A DNA stretch of 64,000 nucleotides from AP-15 sp963845735 (GCA_963845735.1 CAWJTR010000018.1:124001-188000), one strand, 5' to 3'. Positions 37,153-47,220 are shown, counted from the stretch's first letter. Numbers and translations: made by a program. Notes: generated by a model from the letters alone, not told the origin.

Positions 37153-38844
37153 ATGGCCGGGTGGAATAGGCGCTTCTAACTCTAGTTCAAGCCGTTCCAG
37201 TACGCCATTCCAATCCCCGCGCGCTTTCTGGCGAAACAGCCGCATTGTAGGATACCAGGGGCTGTCGTCCCTATCCAGCAGCCAGCGCCAATCAGGGACC
37301 CAGGTAAGCAACACCCAGACCGGGATCCCCAGCGCACCTGCGAGATGAGCGACACCCGTATCGACGCTTATGACAAGATCCATGAGAACGCACAATGCCG
37401 CAGTGTCGCTGAAGTCGGCAAGCGCATCCCCGGTATAAAGGACGCCCGCACGGTCCAACCCAGTGTGCTCCGCGTCGGTCACCTCTTTCTGCAAGCTTAT
37501 GAATTCGAAGCGTGGATTGAACAACCGCCGGAACAGCTCAAACTCTATGCTTCTGCCCTTGTCTGGTATTGGATTCCCGCGCCAAACTACGCCAACTCTC
37601 GATTTGGTTTTTCTGCCGAGCCGATGCTGCCACGCTGCTACTTTTTCTTCATCAGCAGAAATATAACTCGCACTGGGTATGCTTCCGATATCCGTCTTGA
37701 ACGCCAGCGGGAGGCTCATCAGAGGACAGTGGAGATCAAACTGGGGAATCTCGATATCGAAATCGACAATATGTGCGCCAGCATTGAGACCCCGCATCAA
37801 TGTCTGTAATTCTTTCTGTGGCGCGAATAGGACTCTCGCGCCGGCGTCTTCCAAAAGCCTTATGTAACGGCAGACGTGAATGACGTCGCCGAACCCCTGC
37901 TCCCAATCGACCAGGATAGTCTTTCCCGCGATGTCGGTCTCGCCCAACCATAAAGGCTTGCCCCACCTGCGGTTTCCAACAGGTCGCCTCCTCCTAGTCT
38001 TGCGCGCTTCGTAACCACGCCATCCGATGTCGAACTGTCCCGTCAGGAGATGGATGAGTCCTTTGGCGTAGCTCGCCTCGGGATAATCCGGCTGTAACGC
38101 GAGCGCCCTGTCAAAACTTTCCATCGCTTCATTAAAGCGCTTCAGTTCGTGCAGCGCGACGCCGCGATTGCAGTAGGCCTCGGGGTAGTGCGGATTCAGC
38201 GCAATAGCCGTATCATAACTCTCGATTGCATCATCGTAGCGCTTGAGTTCTTGAAGCGCATTGCCTCGATTGTTATGGATCCCAGCGCGATCGGGCAAAA
38301 GCGCGATGGCGTTCTCGAAGTCTTGAAGGGCCTCATCGAAACGCTCGAGCCGTTTGAGGACGACCCCACGATTGTTGTAGGCATCGCCGTAGTCGGAGTT
38401 CAGGGTGATTGCCTTCCCATAGCTCTCGATCGCGTCCTCGAAACGCTCCAGGGATTGGAGCGCATTCCCACGATTGCTGTATGCGGCCGCGTAATCGGGC
38501 TTCAACGCGATGGCGGTCTGGTAGCTCTCGACCGCGTCCTCGAAGCGACGCAGGGCTTGGAGCGCATTCCCTCGGCTGTTGTATGGCTGCGGGTAATCGG
38601 GCTTTAATTCGATTGCTTTATCGAAGCTAGCAACTGCGTCGTCATAGCGCATCAACCTTAGCAGGACATTGCCACGCGCATTGTATGCCTCCGGATAATC
38701 CGGTTTCACCGCAATCGCCTGCTCGCAATTCTGGAGCGCGGCTGCGAGGGGATCGGCGCTATTGAGCGGCGCGGCGGCAAGGGAGAAACTTTGTTGCAGG
38801 GGTTCCAAGCAAGGCCTCCTTAACCGCCGAATTTTATAAAACAT
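37144..38844 (-). CDS. TPR protein fused to a GT9-like glycosyltransferase domain
   Basis: 566 residues. Seven consecutive 34-residue TPRs (repeating AIALKPDYAAAYSNRGNALQ-like units) occupy residues 35 to about 275. The C-terminal ~280 residues form a heptosyltransferase-like GT-B half: ILVDWEQGFGDVIHVCRYIR, VGVVWRGNPIPDKGRSIE, and DLVISVDTGVAHLAGALGIP, then WLLDRDDSPWYPTMRLFRQ. TPR-GT9 fusions are known in bacteria but poorly characterised; the TPRs probably recruit the protein or peptide acceptor. The 102-bp TPR units make an imperfect DNA repeat at about 38060-38720. It is intact. A second, smaller relative lies at 50667-52211. Confidence 0.92.
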   Translation of the reverse strand: MFYKIRRLRRPCLEPLQQSFSLAAAPLNSADPLAAALQNCEQAIAVKPDYPEAYNARGNVLLRLMRYDDAVASFDKAIELKPDYPQPYNSRGNALQALRRFEDAVESYQTAIALKPDYAAAYSNRGNALQSLERFEDAIESYGKAITLNSDYGDAYNNRGVVLKRLERFDEALQDFENAIALLPDRAGIHNNRGNALQELKRYDDAIESYDTAIALNPHYPEAYCNRGVALHELKRFNEAMESFDRALALQPDYPEASYAKGLIHLLTGQFDIGWRGYEARKTRRRRPVGNRRWGKPLWLGETDIAGKTILVDWEQGFGDVIHVCRYIRLLEDAGARVLFAPQKELQTLMRGLNAGAHIVDFDIEIPQFDLHCPLMSLPLAFKTDIGSIPSASYISADEEKVAAWQHRLGRKTKSRVGVVWRGNPIPDKGRSIEFELFRRLFNPRFEFISLQKEVTDAEHTGLDRAGVLYTGDALADFSDTAALCVLMDLVISVDTGVAHLAGALGIPVWVLLTWVPDWRWLLDRDDSPWYPTMRLFRQKARGDWNGVLERLELELEAPIPPGHSV

Positions 38845-38916
38845 CGCAGTGCAGTTACTGCAGCCCGGTCAGGCCGGATGTTTCAGCGCCGAATTCGAAA
38901 GAACCTGCCGCCATGA

Positions 38917-40999
38917 CTAGGCGAGGCTCACTGGCGCGCAGTCAACGGCAAAGCTGGTCGCCGGTAAGCCGCGCTGCTGACGCTCCCACATGATCGTGTA
39001 GGCGTGCTCGAGATCACGCGTGAAGCGCGTCGTATCGAATAGGGGGTGGGTGTCGCGATTACGCTTCAGCTTTTCCTTGATGGCCGCAAGCCTTTCGGGC
39101 GCGCGCGCCAGTACAAGCGCCAGTTCCTCATATTCGACCAGCGATGCCGTCACCAGCTCCGGCACGCCGGCCGCGTAAAGCAGGCTCGCAGCAACACGAC
39201 CAGCGAATGTGCTGCCAGGACAGGTCAGCACCGGCAGTCCAACCCAGAGCGCATCGCACGCGGTAGTGTGTGCATTGTACGGAAGCGTGTCGAGAAAGAG
39301 ATCAGCCAGGCGGAGCCGGGCGAGGTGGTCTTTCCGCTTCGGCACTCGGGGACCGAACACCAGCCGCTCCGGCGCAACCCGCCGGGCGGCGGCCTCCCGC
39401 TGCAAATTAACCACTGCGGCGTCTATCGTGGAACTAAGCCACAGCACGCTGCCCTCGACCGCTCGCAAGAGCCGCATCCAGATTTCAAACAACTCGGGGG
39501 TGATTTTGTAAGCGGTGCTGTGGCAGGCGAAGATGAAGCCGGTTTCCGGCAATCCTACCTCGGTGCGTGTTGGTGTATACTTCGCGATCCGCCTTTTCCT
39601 GTCAGTCGGAAAGAAGGTATGTGGCAGATGGACGACCTTCTCGCTATAATGGATGTGATGTTCTTCAGGGATCACCACCCGATCGGCGATGATGTAATCG
39701 ATGAAAGGCATACCCGTAGTGCCCGCATAACCCAGATAATTCACCTGTAGGGGCGCCGGCCGAGCAGCGACGATTTCTGTGCGCTTGTCTCCCGCATAGC
39801 CATTTAGATCGATGGCAATGTCGATCTCACAGTCGCGCAACAAGGTAGCGACTTGGGCGTTGCTCATGGCCTGTGCTTCAACGAAGTGATCGAGCGCGGA
39901 TACGATCCGCCGCCGCGTGTCGCTTCCGTCATCTGGGTTCAGCGATACCCCCGTGGTCTCGAAGCAAGTCTTATTGTGGCCCTCGAAGCAGCCAGCAATC
40001 GCATTTACCGAGAGAGTGTCGCGGAAATCCGTCGAGATATAGGCGATACGGATTTTATCGTGGTGGTAGCGTTCGCCGCGCCATAACGGCTTTGCAGACG
40101 GCGGAACTGTCTTTGCCCAAAGTTTCGCAAGGGCGAGGTTCTCAGCTTCGGAGTCCGATATGGCCAGATTAATGAACGGCGTGATGATGAGCCGGCCGGC
40201 TTTCAAACCGTTATCAATTCGCTGTTTGATGGTTTTGCGCCGGCGCCAGTCGCAGACGAATAGCAGGGCATGGATTCCGATGCGCGCCGCAGCGATATTC
40301 TTGGGATCAAGGGCAAGGGCGCGATCACTCGCCTCCGCGGCTTCTGCAAAACGCTGTAAGTCTGAAAGGACGTACGCGTACCTTGTCCAAGCTTCCGCGT
40401 CTTCCGGATCGAGCGCGAGTGCTTTATCGATATAAGGAAGGGCCGCTGCTCGCCGGCCGGCAGCACTCATTGCCCTGGCACGATCTATCCAATTAGCGGA
40501 GTAATCGGGCGCCAGTGCGGTTGCGCGATCATAGCAGGCAATTGCCTCTCGGTACCGATGGAGATCCGATAGTGTACGACCGAGATTGCGCCAAGCCGAC
40601 ACGTCGACTGGATTGTCGGTTAGGGCCTTGCTCGCGGCCGCCAACGCATTCTCCGTTGCGAGGCGCAGGTCTTGATTTGGAGTTCGCTTCGAGAGTTCCC
40701 CCAATTTTAGCGAGAATCTCATGATTGCCAATGCGTGTCTGGTGTACGATCTCGCGAAACGCCTCGAGGATGTCTTGCGGCACCATACCGGGAGCGACGC
40801 AGACCAATGTATGGGCGGCAAGGCTCGCGACCCCGCGGTCGACCGCCGTCCGCGCGAAGATTGTCCAGTCAATGCCCTCGCCGAGGATCTGCCGGATCGT
40901 GGCTTTGTCTTCATCGGTGGTAGTAAGCCCGGCGCAGGCCAACAAGAGACGTGACTCACCCGATATCGATTCTCTTTGCGCCACGCTCTCACCATTCAA
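38917..40999 (-). CDS. TPR-SPINDLY OGT with a truncated nucleotidyltransferase remnant, frameshifted
   Basis: From the ATG at 40999 the first ~100 codons match the helical N-terminus of the neighbouring nucleotidyltransferase fusions (EGIDWTIFARTAVDRGVASL, then AAHTLVCVAPGMVPQDILEA). After LAKIGGTL the frame changes near 40700 and the protein resumes directly in TPRs (SKALTDNPVDVSAWRNLGRT) and a SPINDLY OGT domain (VNYLGYAGTTGMPFIDYII; DTLPYNAHTTACDALWVGLP). About 330 residues present in the 41075 paralogue, including the catalytic DLD, are missing. The OGT motif reads DFRDT instead of DFRDH. It lies downstream of that paralogue on the same strand, probably a tandem duplicate that has diverged. 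Confidence 0.85.
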
Positions 41000-41074
41000 G
41001 GATGGCTTGCCGGGTGCGGTACCAATGAAATTGCTTTGTCAATGCCGAAGGACTCGCAGCGTTGGGCGTACCAT

Positions 41075-44000
41075 CTAGGCGGCGCACGCTGCTGTGCGAT
41101 CAACGGCAAAACTGGCCGCCGGTAAGCCATCCTGCTGACGCTTCCACATGATCATGTAGGCGGACTCGAGATCACGCGTGAAGCGCGCCGTATCAAACAG
41201 GGGTTCTGTGTAACGCTTGCGCATCAACTTCGCCTTGATCCTCGTCAGCCGGTCGGGATCTAGCGCTAACGCTGTTGCTAGGTTCTCATATTCAACAAGC
41301 GATGCGGTCACTAGCTCCGGCAGTCCGATCGCGTGGAGGAGGCCCGCAGCGACACGCCCCGGGAACGTGTTACCCAGGCAAGTCACCGCGGGCACTCCAA
41401 CCCAAAGCGCATCGCAAGCGCCGGCGTGTGCGTTATACGGCAGCGTATCAAGAAAAAGATCGGCCAGCTGAAGCCGTGCCAGATGGTCCTTTGCCTGCGG
41501 TACGCGCGGGGCGAATACCAGCCGTTCCGAAGCAACGCCACGGGCATTTGCTTCACGCCGCAAATTAACTAGCGCCGCCGGATTCGGCGACTTCAGCCAT
41601 AATACGCTGTCATCGACGGTTTTCAGCAGACGCATCCAGATGTCGAAGATCTCGGGAGTGATCTTGTATTCAGAGTCGTGACAAGCGAAAACAAAGCCGG
41701 TGGTCGGCAACCTTGCGTCAGTGCGGCTTGGGGCTTTTGGCAAACTCTGACGCGTTCTGTCATTCGGCATGTGGGTGTGCGGCATGTAGACGACCTGTTC
41801 CACGTAATGAACCCGGTGCCGGTCCGGAATCACGACAGGGTCTGCGATGATGTAGTCAAAGAACGTTAAACCCATGGTGCCAGGATAGCCCAGAAAGCTA
41901 ACTTGCACCGGCGCCGGCCTGTGGGCAAACATCCCGGGGCGACCGTCTCCCGAGTTGCCGTTCAGGTCGACGACAATGTCGATTTCCTGTTTCCGCAACA
42001 GCTTGGCGACCTCGAGATCGTTAAAGGCTTGAACATCGATGAAGCGATCAAATGCGGCTGTAATGCGCCGGCGCATCATGCTTCCGTCGTCCGGACCCAG
42101 CGAAATAGCGGTTGTCTCAAAACGGGACCTGTCATGATGTTCAAAGCAGCCCGCCATCACCTCCGAGAGCACATGGTCGCGGAAGTCAGTCGAGCTATAG
42201 GCAATACGGATCTTATCGTGGGCATATCGGTCGCCGCGCCATAACGCCCCAGTTGGTTTCAGTCCCCTGGTCGAAATTCGGGCGAGCGCAAGGCTTTCCG
42301 CTTCCGAGTTGGATATGGCCCTGTGGTAAAAGGGTGTTACAATTGGCCGGCCCGCCTTCACCTCCTCGCTGACCCGGTGCTCATCGGCTTCGCGCCGCCG
42401 CCAGTCACATGCCCGTAGCCGGGCCTGGATGCCCACGCGTGCCCCGGCGACATTGTCAGGGTCGAGCGCGATCGCCCGATCGCTGGCGTCGATTGCCTGG
42501 GCATAACGTCGCGACCTGAACAATCGCGCGGCATAAATTGCCCATTCCTTGGCGTCCTGCGAATCGGTCGGAATATCCGAAACGTCTATCGTGGCGCCGG
42601 TCGCCTCGATTGCGGCCAAGCGCCTCATCCAAATGGTCGTATCATGGGGCGCATTCGCTAGCGCCTGGTCATAATAGGCAATCGCCTCCCTATGGCGCTT
42701 GAGTCCGACGAGGGCGTCGCCAAGACCCCGCAGCGCCGCAGGATCGTTCGGGGCTCGGGCCAGCGTGCTCTCTGCATCCCTCTGAGCTCGCCGGTATCGC
42801 CTTATGGTCAGCTTGGTTTCAGTGGAAGCCGGGATGACGGCGAGAGCGATCTCAGAAGCTGCGAGCGCATACGGTAGACGCCCCACCGGCGCGAGCGCTC
42901 GCCAAAAGGCTTGCCACAGCGGCAGCGCTACCAGGTCATGGGCGAGCTTGATTGGGATATAGGCGAAGCTCAAACGGCGCGGTAAGGGCATGGAGATGAC
43001 ATGGGGCGGCCCTGGCAGGAAGACGGTCCGCGCCAGATAGCGCGCCTGCCGCACGATCCCGTCTTGGAGCCGCAGCCAATCCATGTTGATCAACTTGTCG
43101 CTTGATGACTGCGCGGGCTCGTCGGCCTGCCACTGTTCGACGATGCGGCGGACCATCGGCTCAATGGCTGGGTCCCTGCGCTCGGCGGTGATGATGGCAT
43201 GTGGAATAGTCGAGTTAAAATATCTGCGCGCGAGTGATGTCGCCAAAAGGAGTATGCGCAAGCAGCTTTGCGCGCGCGCGCGCTGCGCGACAGCGGCCCA
43301 GTCGAGATTCGGGAACGACGCGACGAAGCCGGCGAAGTCGCACGCCCATTTCAGTCTCGGCCACATCTCCTTCCCGCCATGAACCGCCAGAAGCAGCAGG
43401 CCGTCTTCGGGCGCCGGGGTCAGGAACGTACGGCCATTCACCCTAATCCGCTGGGCCCGGCCCCACAGGCCGGCATAGTCGATCTTGAGCGCCATCTTCA
43501 GCGGAGTGAGGCGCGTGTGAGGCTCAACCGCTGTCCCGCTGGACTCCCCGAGAATGATTTCCTGGCCCTGCAGGCGATGGAGCAGATCAAACTGCGCGGC
43601 CGTCATCTGTCCCGTGCGCGGGTAACCAAGATGCTTCAGGATCGCAATCGTCTTCTCCAGATCCTCGTCGCGAATGAGGAAGTCCAGATCCCTGAACTCG
43701 CGAAGCCCAAGGTCACCAAACACCTGGATGGCGAGAAGCGGACCTTTGAACGGAATTGCTTCGACCCCGTTCTTCGCCAGAGCGTCGAGCAGTCTGGCAA
43801 GCTCGTCAAACAGCGCGCGGTTTGCCCGGCTGGTCTCGTCCGTTATGGCGTGGAACGCACCCAGAATATCGCCCGGGATGTGATCTGGCGCCAAGCGCGC
43901 GAGCGTATGCGCTGCGAAAGTCGCAACCCCATGGGTCAGCGCCTTTTGGGCAAAAGACGTCCAATCGATGCCATCGGCAAGCAATTGCTGGATCGCCGCC

Positions 44001-44125
44001 TGCTTGTCTTGCGTGTTGTCGGTCCGGGCAGAGGCTAAGAGAAGGCTAAGTTCCGGCTTCAACTGCATGCCGTCCGACAACTCACAAGACTTCACGACAG
44101 TTGTATAGCCGCGATGGTTTTGCAA
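41075..44125 (-). CDS. Nucleotidyltransferase-TPR-SPINDLY O-GlcNAc transferase fusion (intact)
   Basis: 1016 residues, or about 997 if the ATG at 44068 is used. Domain order: family-5-type nucleotidyltransferase (about 30-390) with GVEAIPFKGPLLAIQVFGDL and catalytic-looking RDLDFLIRDED; TPRs (about 450-580), e.g. RAQRDAESTLARAPNDPAAL; and a GT41/SPINDLY OGT domain (about 640-1000) with STDFRDHVLSEVMAGCFEHH, VQVSFLGYPGTMGLTFFDYI and DTLPYNAHAGACDALWVGVP. OGTs transfer GlcNAc or related sugars to Ser or Thr of proteins. The attached nucleotidyltransferase could supply or alter the donor or add a nucleotide to the target. Of the three paralogues here it is the only one with both the DLD and DFRDH motifs. 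The sequence is unbroken. Confidence 0.93.
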   Translation of the reverse strand: MQNHRGYTTVVKSCELSDGMQLKPELSLLLASARTDNTQDKQAAIQQLLADGIDWTSFAQKALTHGVATFAAHTLARLAPDHIPGDILGAFHAITDETSRANRALFDELARLLDALAKNGVEAIPFKGPLLAIQVFGDLGLREFRDLDFLIRDEDLEKTIAILKHLGYPRTGQMTAAQFDLLHRLQGQEIILGESSGTAVEPHTRLTPLKMALKIDYAGLWGRAQRIRVNGRTFLTPAPEDGLLLLAVHGGKEMWPRLKWACDFAGFVASFPNLDWAAVAQRARAQSCLRILLLATSLARRYFNSTIPHAIITAERRDPAIEPMVRRIVEQWQADEPAQSSSDKLINMDWLRLQDGIVRQARYLARTVFLPGPPHVISMPLPRRLSFAYIPIKLAHDLVALPLWQAFWRALAPVGRLPYALAASEIALAVIPASTETKLTIRRYRRAQRDAESTLARAPNDPAALRGLGDALVGLKRHREAIAYYDQALANAPHDTTIWMRRLAAIEATGATIDVSDIPTDSQDAKEWAIYAARLFRSRRYAQAIDASDRAIALDPDNVAGARVGIQARLRACDWRRREADEHRVSEEVKAGRPIVTPFYHRAISNSEAESLALARISTRGLKPTGALWRGDRYAHDKIRIAYSSTDFRDHVLSEVMAGCFEHHDRSRFETTAISLGPDDGSMMRRRITAAFDRFIDVQAFNDLEVAKLLRKQEIDIVVDLNGNSGDGRPGMFAHRPAPVQVSFLGYPGTMGLTFFDYIIADPVVIPDRHRVHYVEQVVYMPHTHMPNDRTRQSLPKAPSRTDARLPTTGFVFACHDSEYKITPEIFDIWMRLLKTVDDSVLWLKSPNPAALVNLRREANARGVASERLVFAPRVPQAKDHLARLQLADLFLDTLPYNAHAGACDALWVGVPAVTCLGNTFPGRVAAGLLHAIGLPELVTASLVEYENLATALALDPDRLTRIKAKLMRKRYTEPLFDTARFTRDLESAYMIMWKRQQDGLPAASFAVDRTAACAA

Positions 44126-44176
44126 GATTTCCCGCCGCTGCTCAACAGCGCTCGACGATAATCGCGTGCGGCATCA

Positions 44177-45766
44177 TCAGCCAGGCCGCACCAGGTCGTG
44201 CAGCATTCCTTTTGCTTGGTCCAGCCGTTGTTCGGCCACCAACACTTCCGCGAGATTCAAGGCGGCCGGCGTGAAATCCCGGTTCTTGTCGAGAATGCCA
44301 CGAAAAATCTTCTCGGCCTCGGGCAGGCGCTTCTGCGCCAGGCGGACGGAGCCCAAGAGGTTCTGGATCAGCGGATCGTTCGGGGCGCTTGCCGCCAGCA
44401 ACTCGGCCAACGCCGAGGCCTTGGCGAGATCGCCCTGCCGCAACGCGGCCATTGCCATCACCGCATCCGGCTCTTTTCCGGTAATGACCTTCTCGATCTC
44501 CGCAAGATCGCCTTGGGCGTTGCCATACATCATCATCAGGTCCGCCGGGTCCGCATCGGCGACCACTTTCGGGGGCGGGGCTTTGACCACTTCCTCATAT
44601 AACTGAAGCACTTGATCGGGTTGGCCGCTTGCAAGATACGCGCGGGCGAGCTCGGTGACCGCTGACTGATCCCTAGGATTCGCCTTGACCGCTGGCTCCA
44701 GAAGTTTGATGGCGCTTGCCGGGTCCTTGCGTTGCAGCGCTATTTCGGCCCGCAAGCGCGCGACCCCGGGTACGTCCCGCTGGTGCCCTTGGAATTTTGC
44801 AAGGTCGTATTCAGCCGTTTCGAATTGACCAAGCCGAAACTTCACGACCCCGTCGAGGTAATAGCCGATGATCATATGGTCAAAGGCGGGGTTGAGCTTT
44901 AAGAGCAGGTCATTAGCTGCGGCCAGTTTGTCCTGACGCGCAAGCACAAGGGCGGCGAGAAAAACGATTTGGGAATGTCTGATCTCCCTGAGCGCCAGAC
45001 CGACGTCCCGCTGCGCTTCGGCTAGCTTATTCGCGCGAATTAGCGCGTCGACACGGCCAGCCATCGCCGGAACGCTGGTCGGGTGTGTTTCGAGGACCTT
45101 GCTGAAAGCGGCGATGGCCCCGGCCGTATCGCCCTCGGCGAGGAGCAAATTTCCAGTCAGCCGCGTCACCGCTACTTCGTCGGGAGCGAGGGCCCGCGCC
45201 GCAGCGATCTCCTGGTGCGCCTCGGGCAGTTTTCGCGTCAAGATCAAAAAGCTGGCAAGCGAGAGATGCGCGCGCCAGGAACCAGAGTCGAGCGTAACTG
45301 CATCGCGCAGCAAGGGTTCCGCGCGGTTGAACTCGCCGAAGCCGAGGTGGGCGAGACCCAGGCTCATACGCACCATGGACTCGGCCTTGGGTTCACGTTG
45401 ACCGGGCTCAAGCTCTCTAAACAGCACGTCGGATTTATTTTGCAGGAACAAGGCCCAGGCAAGCAGGGCGTCCGCCTCGTCGTTTCGGGTGCCATTGCCC
45501 CGCGCCGCGCGCGCTTCCACCTCTGCGCGGACCCAATCTCCTTTGTCGATGTAGATTTGCCCAAGCTGTAAATGCGCCTCGGCGTTATTCGGATTGGCTT
45601 TCACAACGCTCCGCAACTCGCTCTCCCGGCGGAGGAGATCGGCGGCCGTACCGGTTTTTTGTGCCGGTGGCGCGTCGGCGGCATGACCCGCCGGTAATGC
45701 CGCCAGCGCAAAGGCAGCGGTGGCCAGCGCCAAAACGAAACTTTTGATCCGAGTGAGGCCTAGCAA
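44177..45766 (-). CDS. Secreted TPR protein, PrsT-like
   Basis: I place the start at the TTG at 45766, five bases after CAGGAGAGG. It gives a 529-residue protein with a clean signal peptide (TRIKSFVLALATAAFALAAL, then PAGHAAD). Starting further upstream adds a non-coding-looking stretch that overlaps the hydroxylase gene. The mature protein is a TPR solenoid of about 12-14 repeats (e.g. SELRSVVKANPNNAEAHLQL, then AVKANPRDQSAVTELARAYL). It resembles the TPR lipoproteins (PrsT) of exosortase/PEP-CTERM loci, though no lipobox Cys is present. It is the last gene of the peptide-JmjC-JmjC-TPR run, so it may receive or anchor the exported product in the periplasm. Confidence 0.88.
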   Translation of the reverse strand: MLGLTRIKSFVLALATAAFALAALPAGHAADAPPAQKTGTAADLLRRESELRSVVKANPNNAEAHLQLGQIYIDKGDWVRAEVEARAARGNGTRNDEADALLAWALFLQNKSDVLFRELEPGQREPKAESMVRMSLGLAHLGFGEFNRAEPLLRDAVTLDSGSWRAHLSLASFLILTRKLPEAHQEIAAARALAPDEVAVTRLTGNLLLAEGDTAGAIAAFSKVLETHPTSVPAMAGRVDALIRANKLAEAQRDVGLALREIRHSQIVFLAALVLARQDKLAAANDLLLKLNPAFDHMIIGYYLDGVVKFRLGQFETAEYDLAKFQGHQRDVPGVARLRAEIALQRKDPASAIKLLEPAVKANPRDQSAVTELARAYLASGQPDQVLQLYEEVVKAPPPKVVADADPADLMMMYGNAQGDLAEIEKVITGKEPDAVMAMAALRQGDLAKASALAELLAASAPNDPLIQNLLGSVRLAQKRLPEAEKIFRGILDKNRDFTPAALNLAEVLVAEQRLDQAKGMLHDLVRPG

Positions 45767-45875
45767 GCGCCTCTCCTGCAAAAGGGGACGAGGTCGACAT
45801 CGAGGGAGGGCCCCGATCTCATCGGTCAAGCCAGCGCGGCACGGCCTACGGATCGCCAGCCGCCGCCGGATTGCA

Positions 45876-47063
45876 TCATTGGATCTCGGCACCCTCCTCG
45901 CGCACCACAAGTCCTTCCTCGAGGAGCCGCTCCGCAAAGGCGACGCGCTCCTCGTCCGCCAACTCGCCCGGGATCTCGCGGATGACGTAGGCGGGGCGGT
46001 TCAAGGCAAATTCCAGCGCTTCGCGGAAGAAGGACGGGAAGACGATGGCGCGCGCACCGTAATTGAGGCGAACTGAGTCGGCGCCATCATGCATCTTGTA
46101 GACGATGCCGCGGCGCGCACCGACAACATCATCGATGGTGAGCGGTCTTGGCTGAAAGAAGTCTACGAGCTGATCCGAAACGTCGAGCGGATACGTCCTC
46201 ACCAGCTCGTCCTTGTATTGCGCGACCACTCCGCGCAGAAATGCTTCATCGGCCAGTTCGCGGAATGCCCCCCTCAGGCGCTTTACCGTCGCATCATCGG
46301 GGGCTTGAAGGAACCCCAGCGGCAAGGTGTGGCGCAAACGGTCGTCCTGTAGGATCGCCGCCTTGACTGCCGCATAGAGCAGATCCTCCCAAAACACGCC
46401 GGTAACACCAAGCGTAATGTGAAGCGAGGGTTCCGACCCGCACTCGGCCGCGTGGACGAAGCCGCGCGGTATATAAATGAGGTCGCCCTGTTCGAGAACG
46501 AAAAAGTCGAGGTCTCCGCGGAGCTCACGGCCTTCGTCGTCCATCGAATCGTTCTTGGTGGGAAACACGCGACGCTGCTTTTCAATATTCCAGGATTTGG
46601 ATCCCACTGTTTGAAGGATAAAAACGTCGTGGTTGTCCCAGTGCGGCCTAAAGCCTTTCCCGCTCGATGGCGTCAAGTAAAGGTTGACCTGAAACCGATG
46701 GCCCAACTCGGCGGCCAGCGCCCGGCAGAGCAGGCCCAGCTTCGGCTCCCGATGATGCAGTTGATCGAGGACGAGCGTGCCGCCCGCCCGCATGTCGCTG
46801 AGAACGGCCTCCAGGCCCTCCGTCACCTGGTTTTTGTATGATACGTTCTTGTTCGTGGCGGCGTTGGCGAGCTTGACGTAATCAGGCGAGCGGGTGATGG
46901 CTTCGTCGAAATCGCGGAGGGTAAACAGGTCGCCGTAGAACTCGGGATCCTTCCGATGCACGACCAGCGGCTGCTGCTCCCAGTAGCGCGATCGGAATTC
47001 TTCGTCCGCGACCGGCGCAACCAGGGTGGACAGCGACAGTTTTTGGAGGAAACTGCATGCCAT
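45876..47063 (-). CDS. JmjC/cupin_4 hydroxylase-like protein
   Basis: 395 residues. The iron site is visible as PHWDNHDVFILQ (HxD) and the distal His in IPRGFVHAAECGSEPSLHIT, with a conserved 2OG-binding Lys/Asn region (GSKSWNIEKQRRVFP). Residues ~250-390 form a helical and winged-helix C-terminal region as in ribosomal oxygenases (YcfD/MINA group). Those enzymes hydroxylate Arg or His side chains using 2-oxoglutarate and O2. The start follows GAGGAG, which overlaps the stop of a 30-codon reading frame. It is close in sequence to the protein at 52257-53489. Cytoplasmic; the target is likely a small peptide encoded nearby (inference). Confidence 0.92.
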   Translation of the reverse strand: MACSFLQKLSLSTLVAPVADEEFRSRYWEQQPLVVHRKDPEFYGDLFTLRDFDEAITRSPDYVKLANAATNKNVSYKNQVTEGLEAVLSDMRAGGTLVLDQLHHREPKLGLLCRALAAELGHRFQVNLYLTPSSGKGFRPHWDNHDVFILQTVGSKSWNIEKQRRVFPTKNDSMDDEGRELRGDLDFFVLEQGDLIYIPRGFVHAAECGSEPSLHITLGVTGVFWEDLLYAAVKAAILQDDRLRHTLPLGFLQAPDDATVKRLRGAFRELADEAFLRGVVAQYKDELVRTYPLDVSDQLVDFFQPRPLTIDDVVGARRGIVYKMHDGADSVRLNYGARAIVFPSFFREALEFALNRPAYVIREIPGELADEERVAFAERLLEEGLVVREEGAEIQ

Positions 47064-47078
47064 CGGGAGAACGCTCCT

Positions 47079-47171
47079 CTATGTGCCGGCCAGCGCAAAC
47101 GGCGGGCACTTGCCCATGTCGTCCGAAGCGAGGCTGAGTGTCGGATCGGGAAGCGTCGAAAGGCTTTTCAT
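47079..47171 (-). CDS. Possible 30-residue peptide between two hydroxylase genes
   Basis: An ATG at 47171 after AAGGG opens 30 codons reading MKSLSTLPDPTLSLASDDMG and ending KCPPFALAGT. Its stop lies immediately before the GAGGAG ribosome binding site of the next hydroxylase gene, as expected for a real small gene or leader in this operon. It has one Cys and several Ser, Asp and Pro residues. No family is recognised. Candidate substrate peptide or translational coupler. Confidence 0.4.
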   Translation of the reverse strand: MKSLSTLPDPTLSLASDDMGKCPPFALAGT

Positions 47172-47220
47172 AACGAAATCCCTTGCGCGCTATCCACCCT
47201 TTTCTGTCCGGGAGAGCGTG

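Noticed and set aside
38060..38720. Imperfect 102-bp DNA repeats suggesting a satellite
   Set aside because: They coincide exactly with 34-residue TPR units of the glycosyltransferase fusion and are explained by them.
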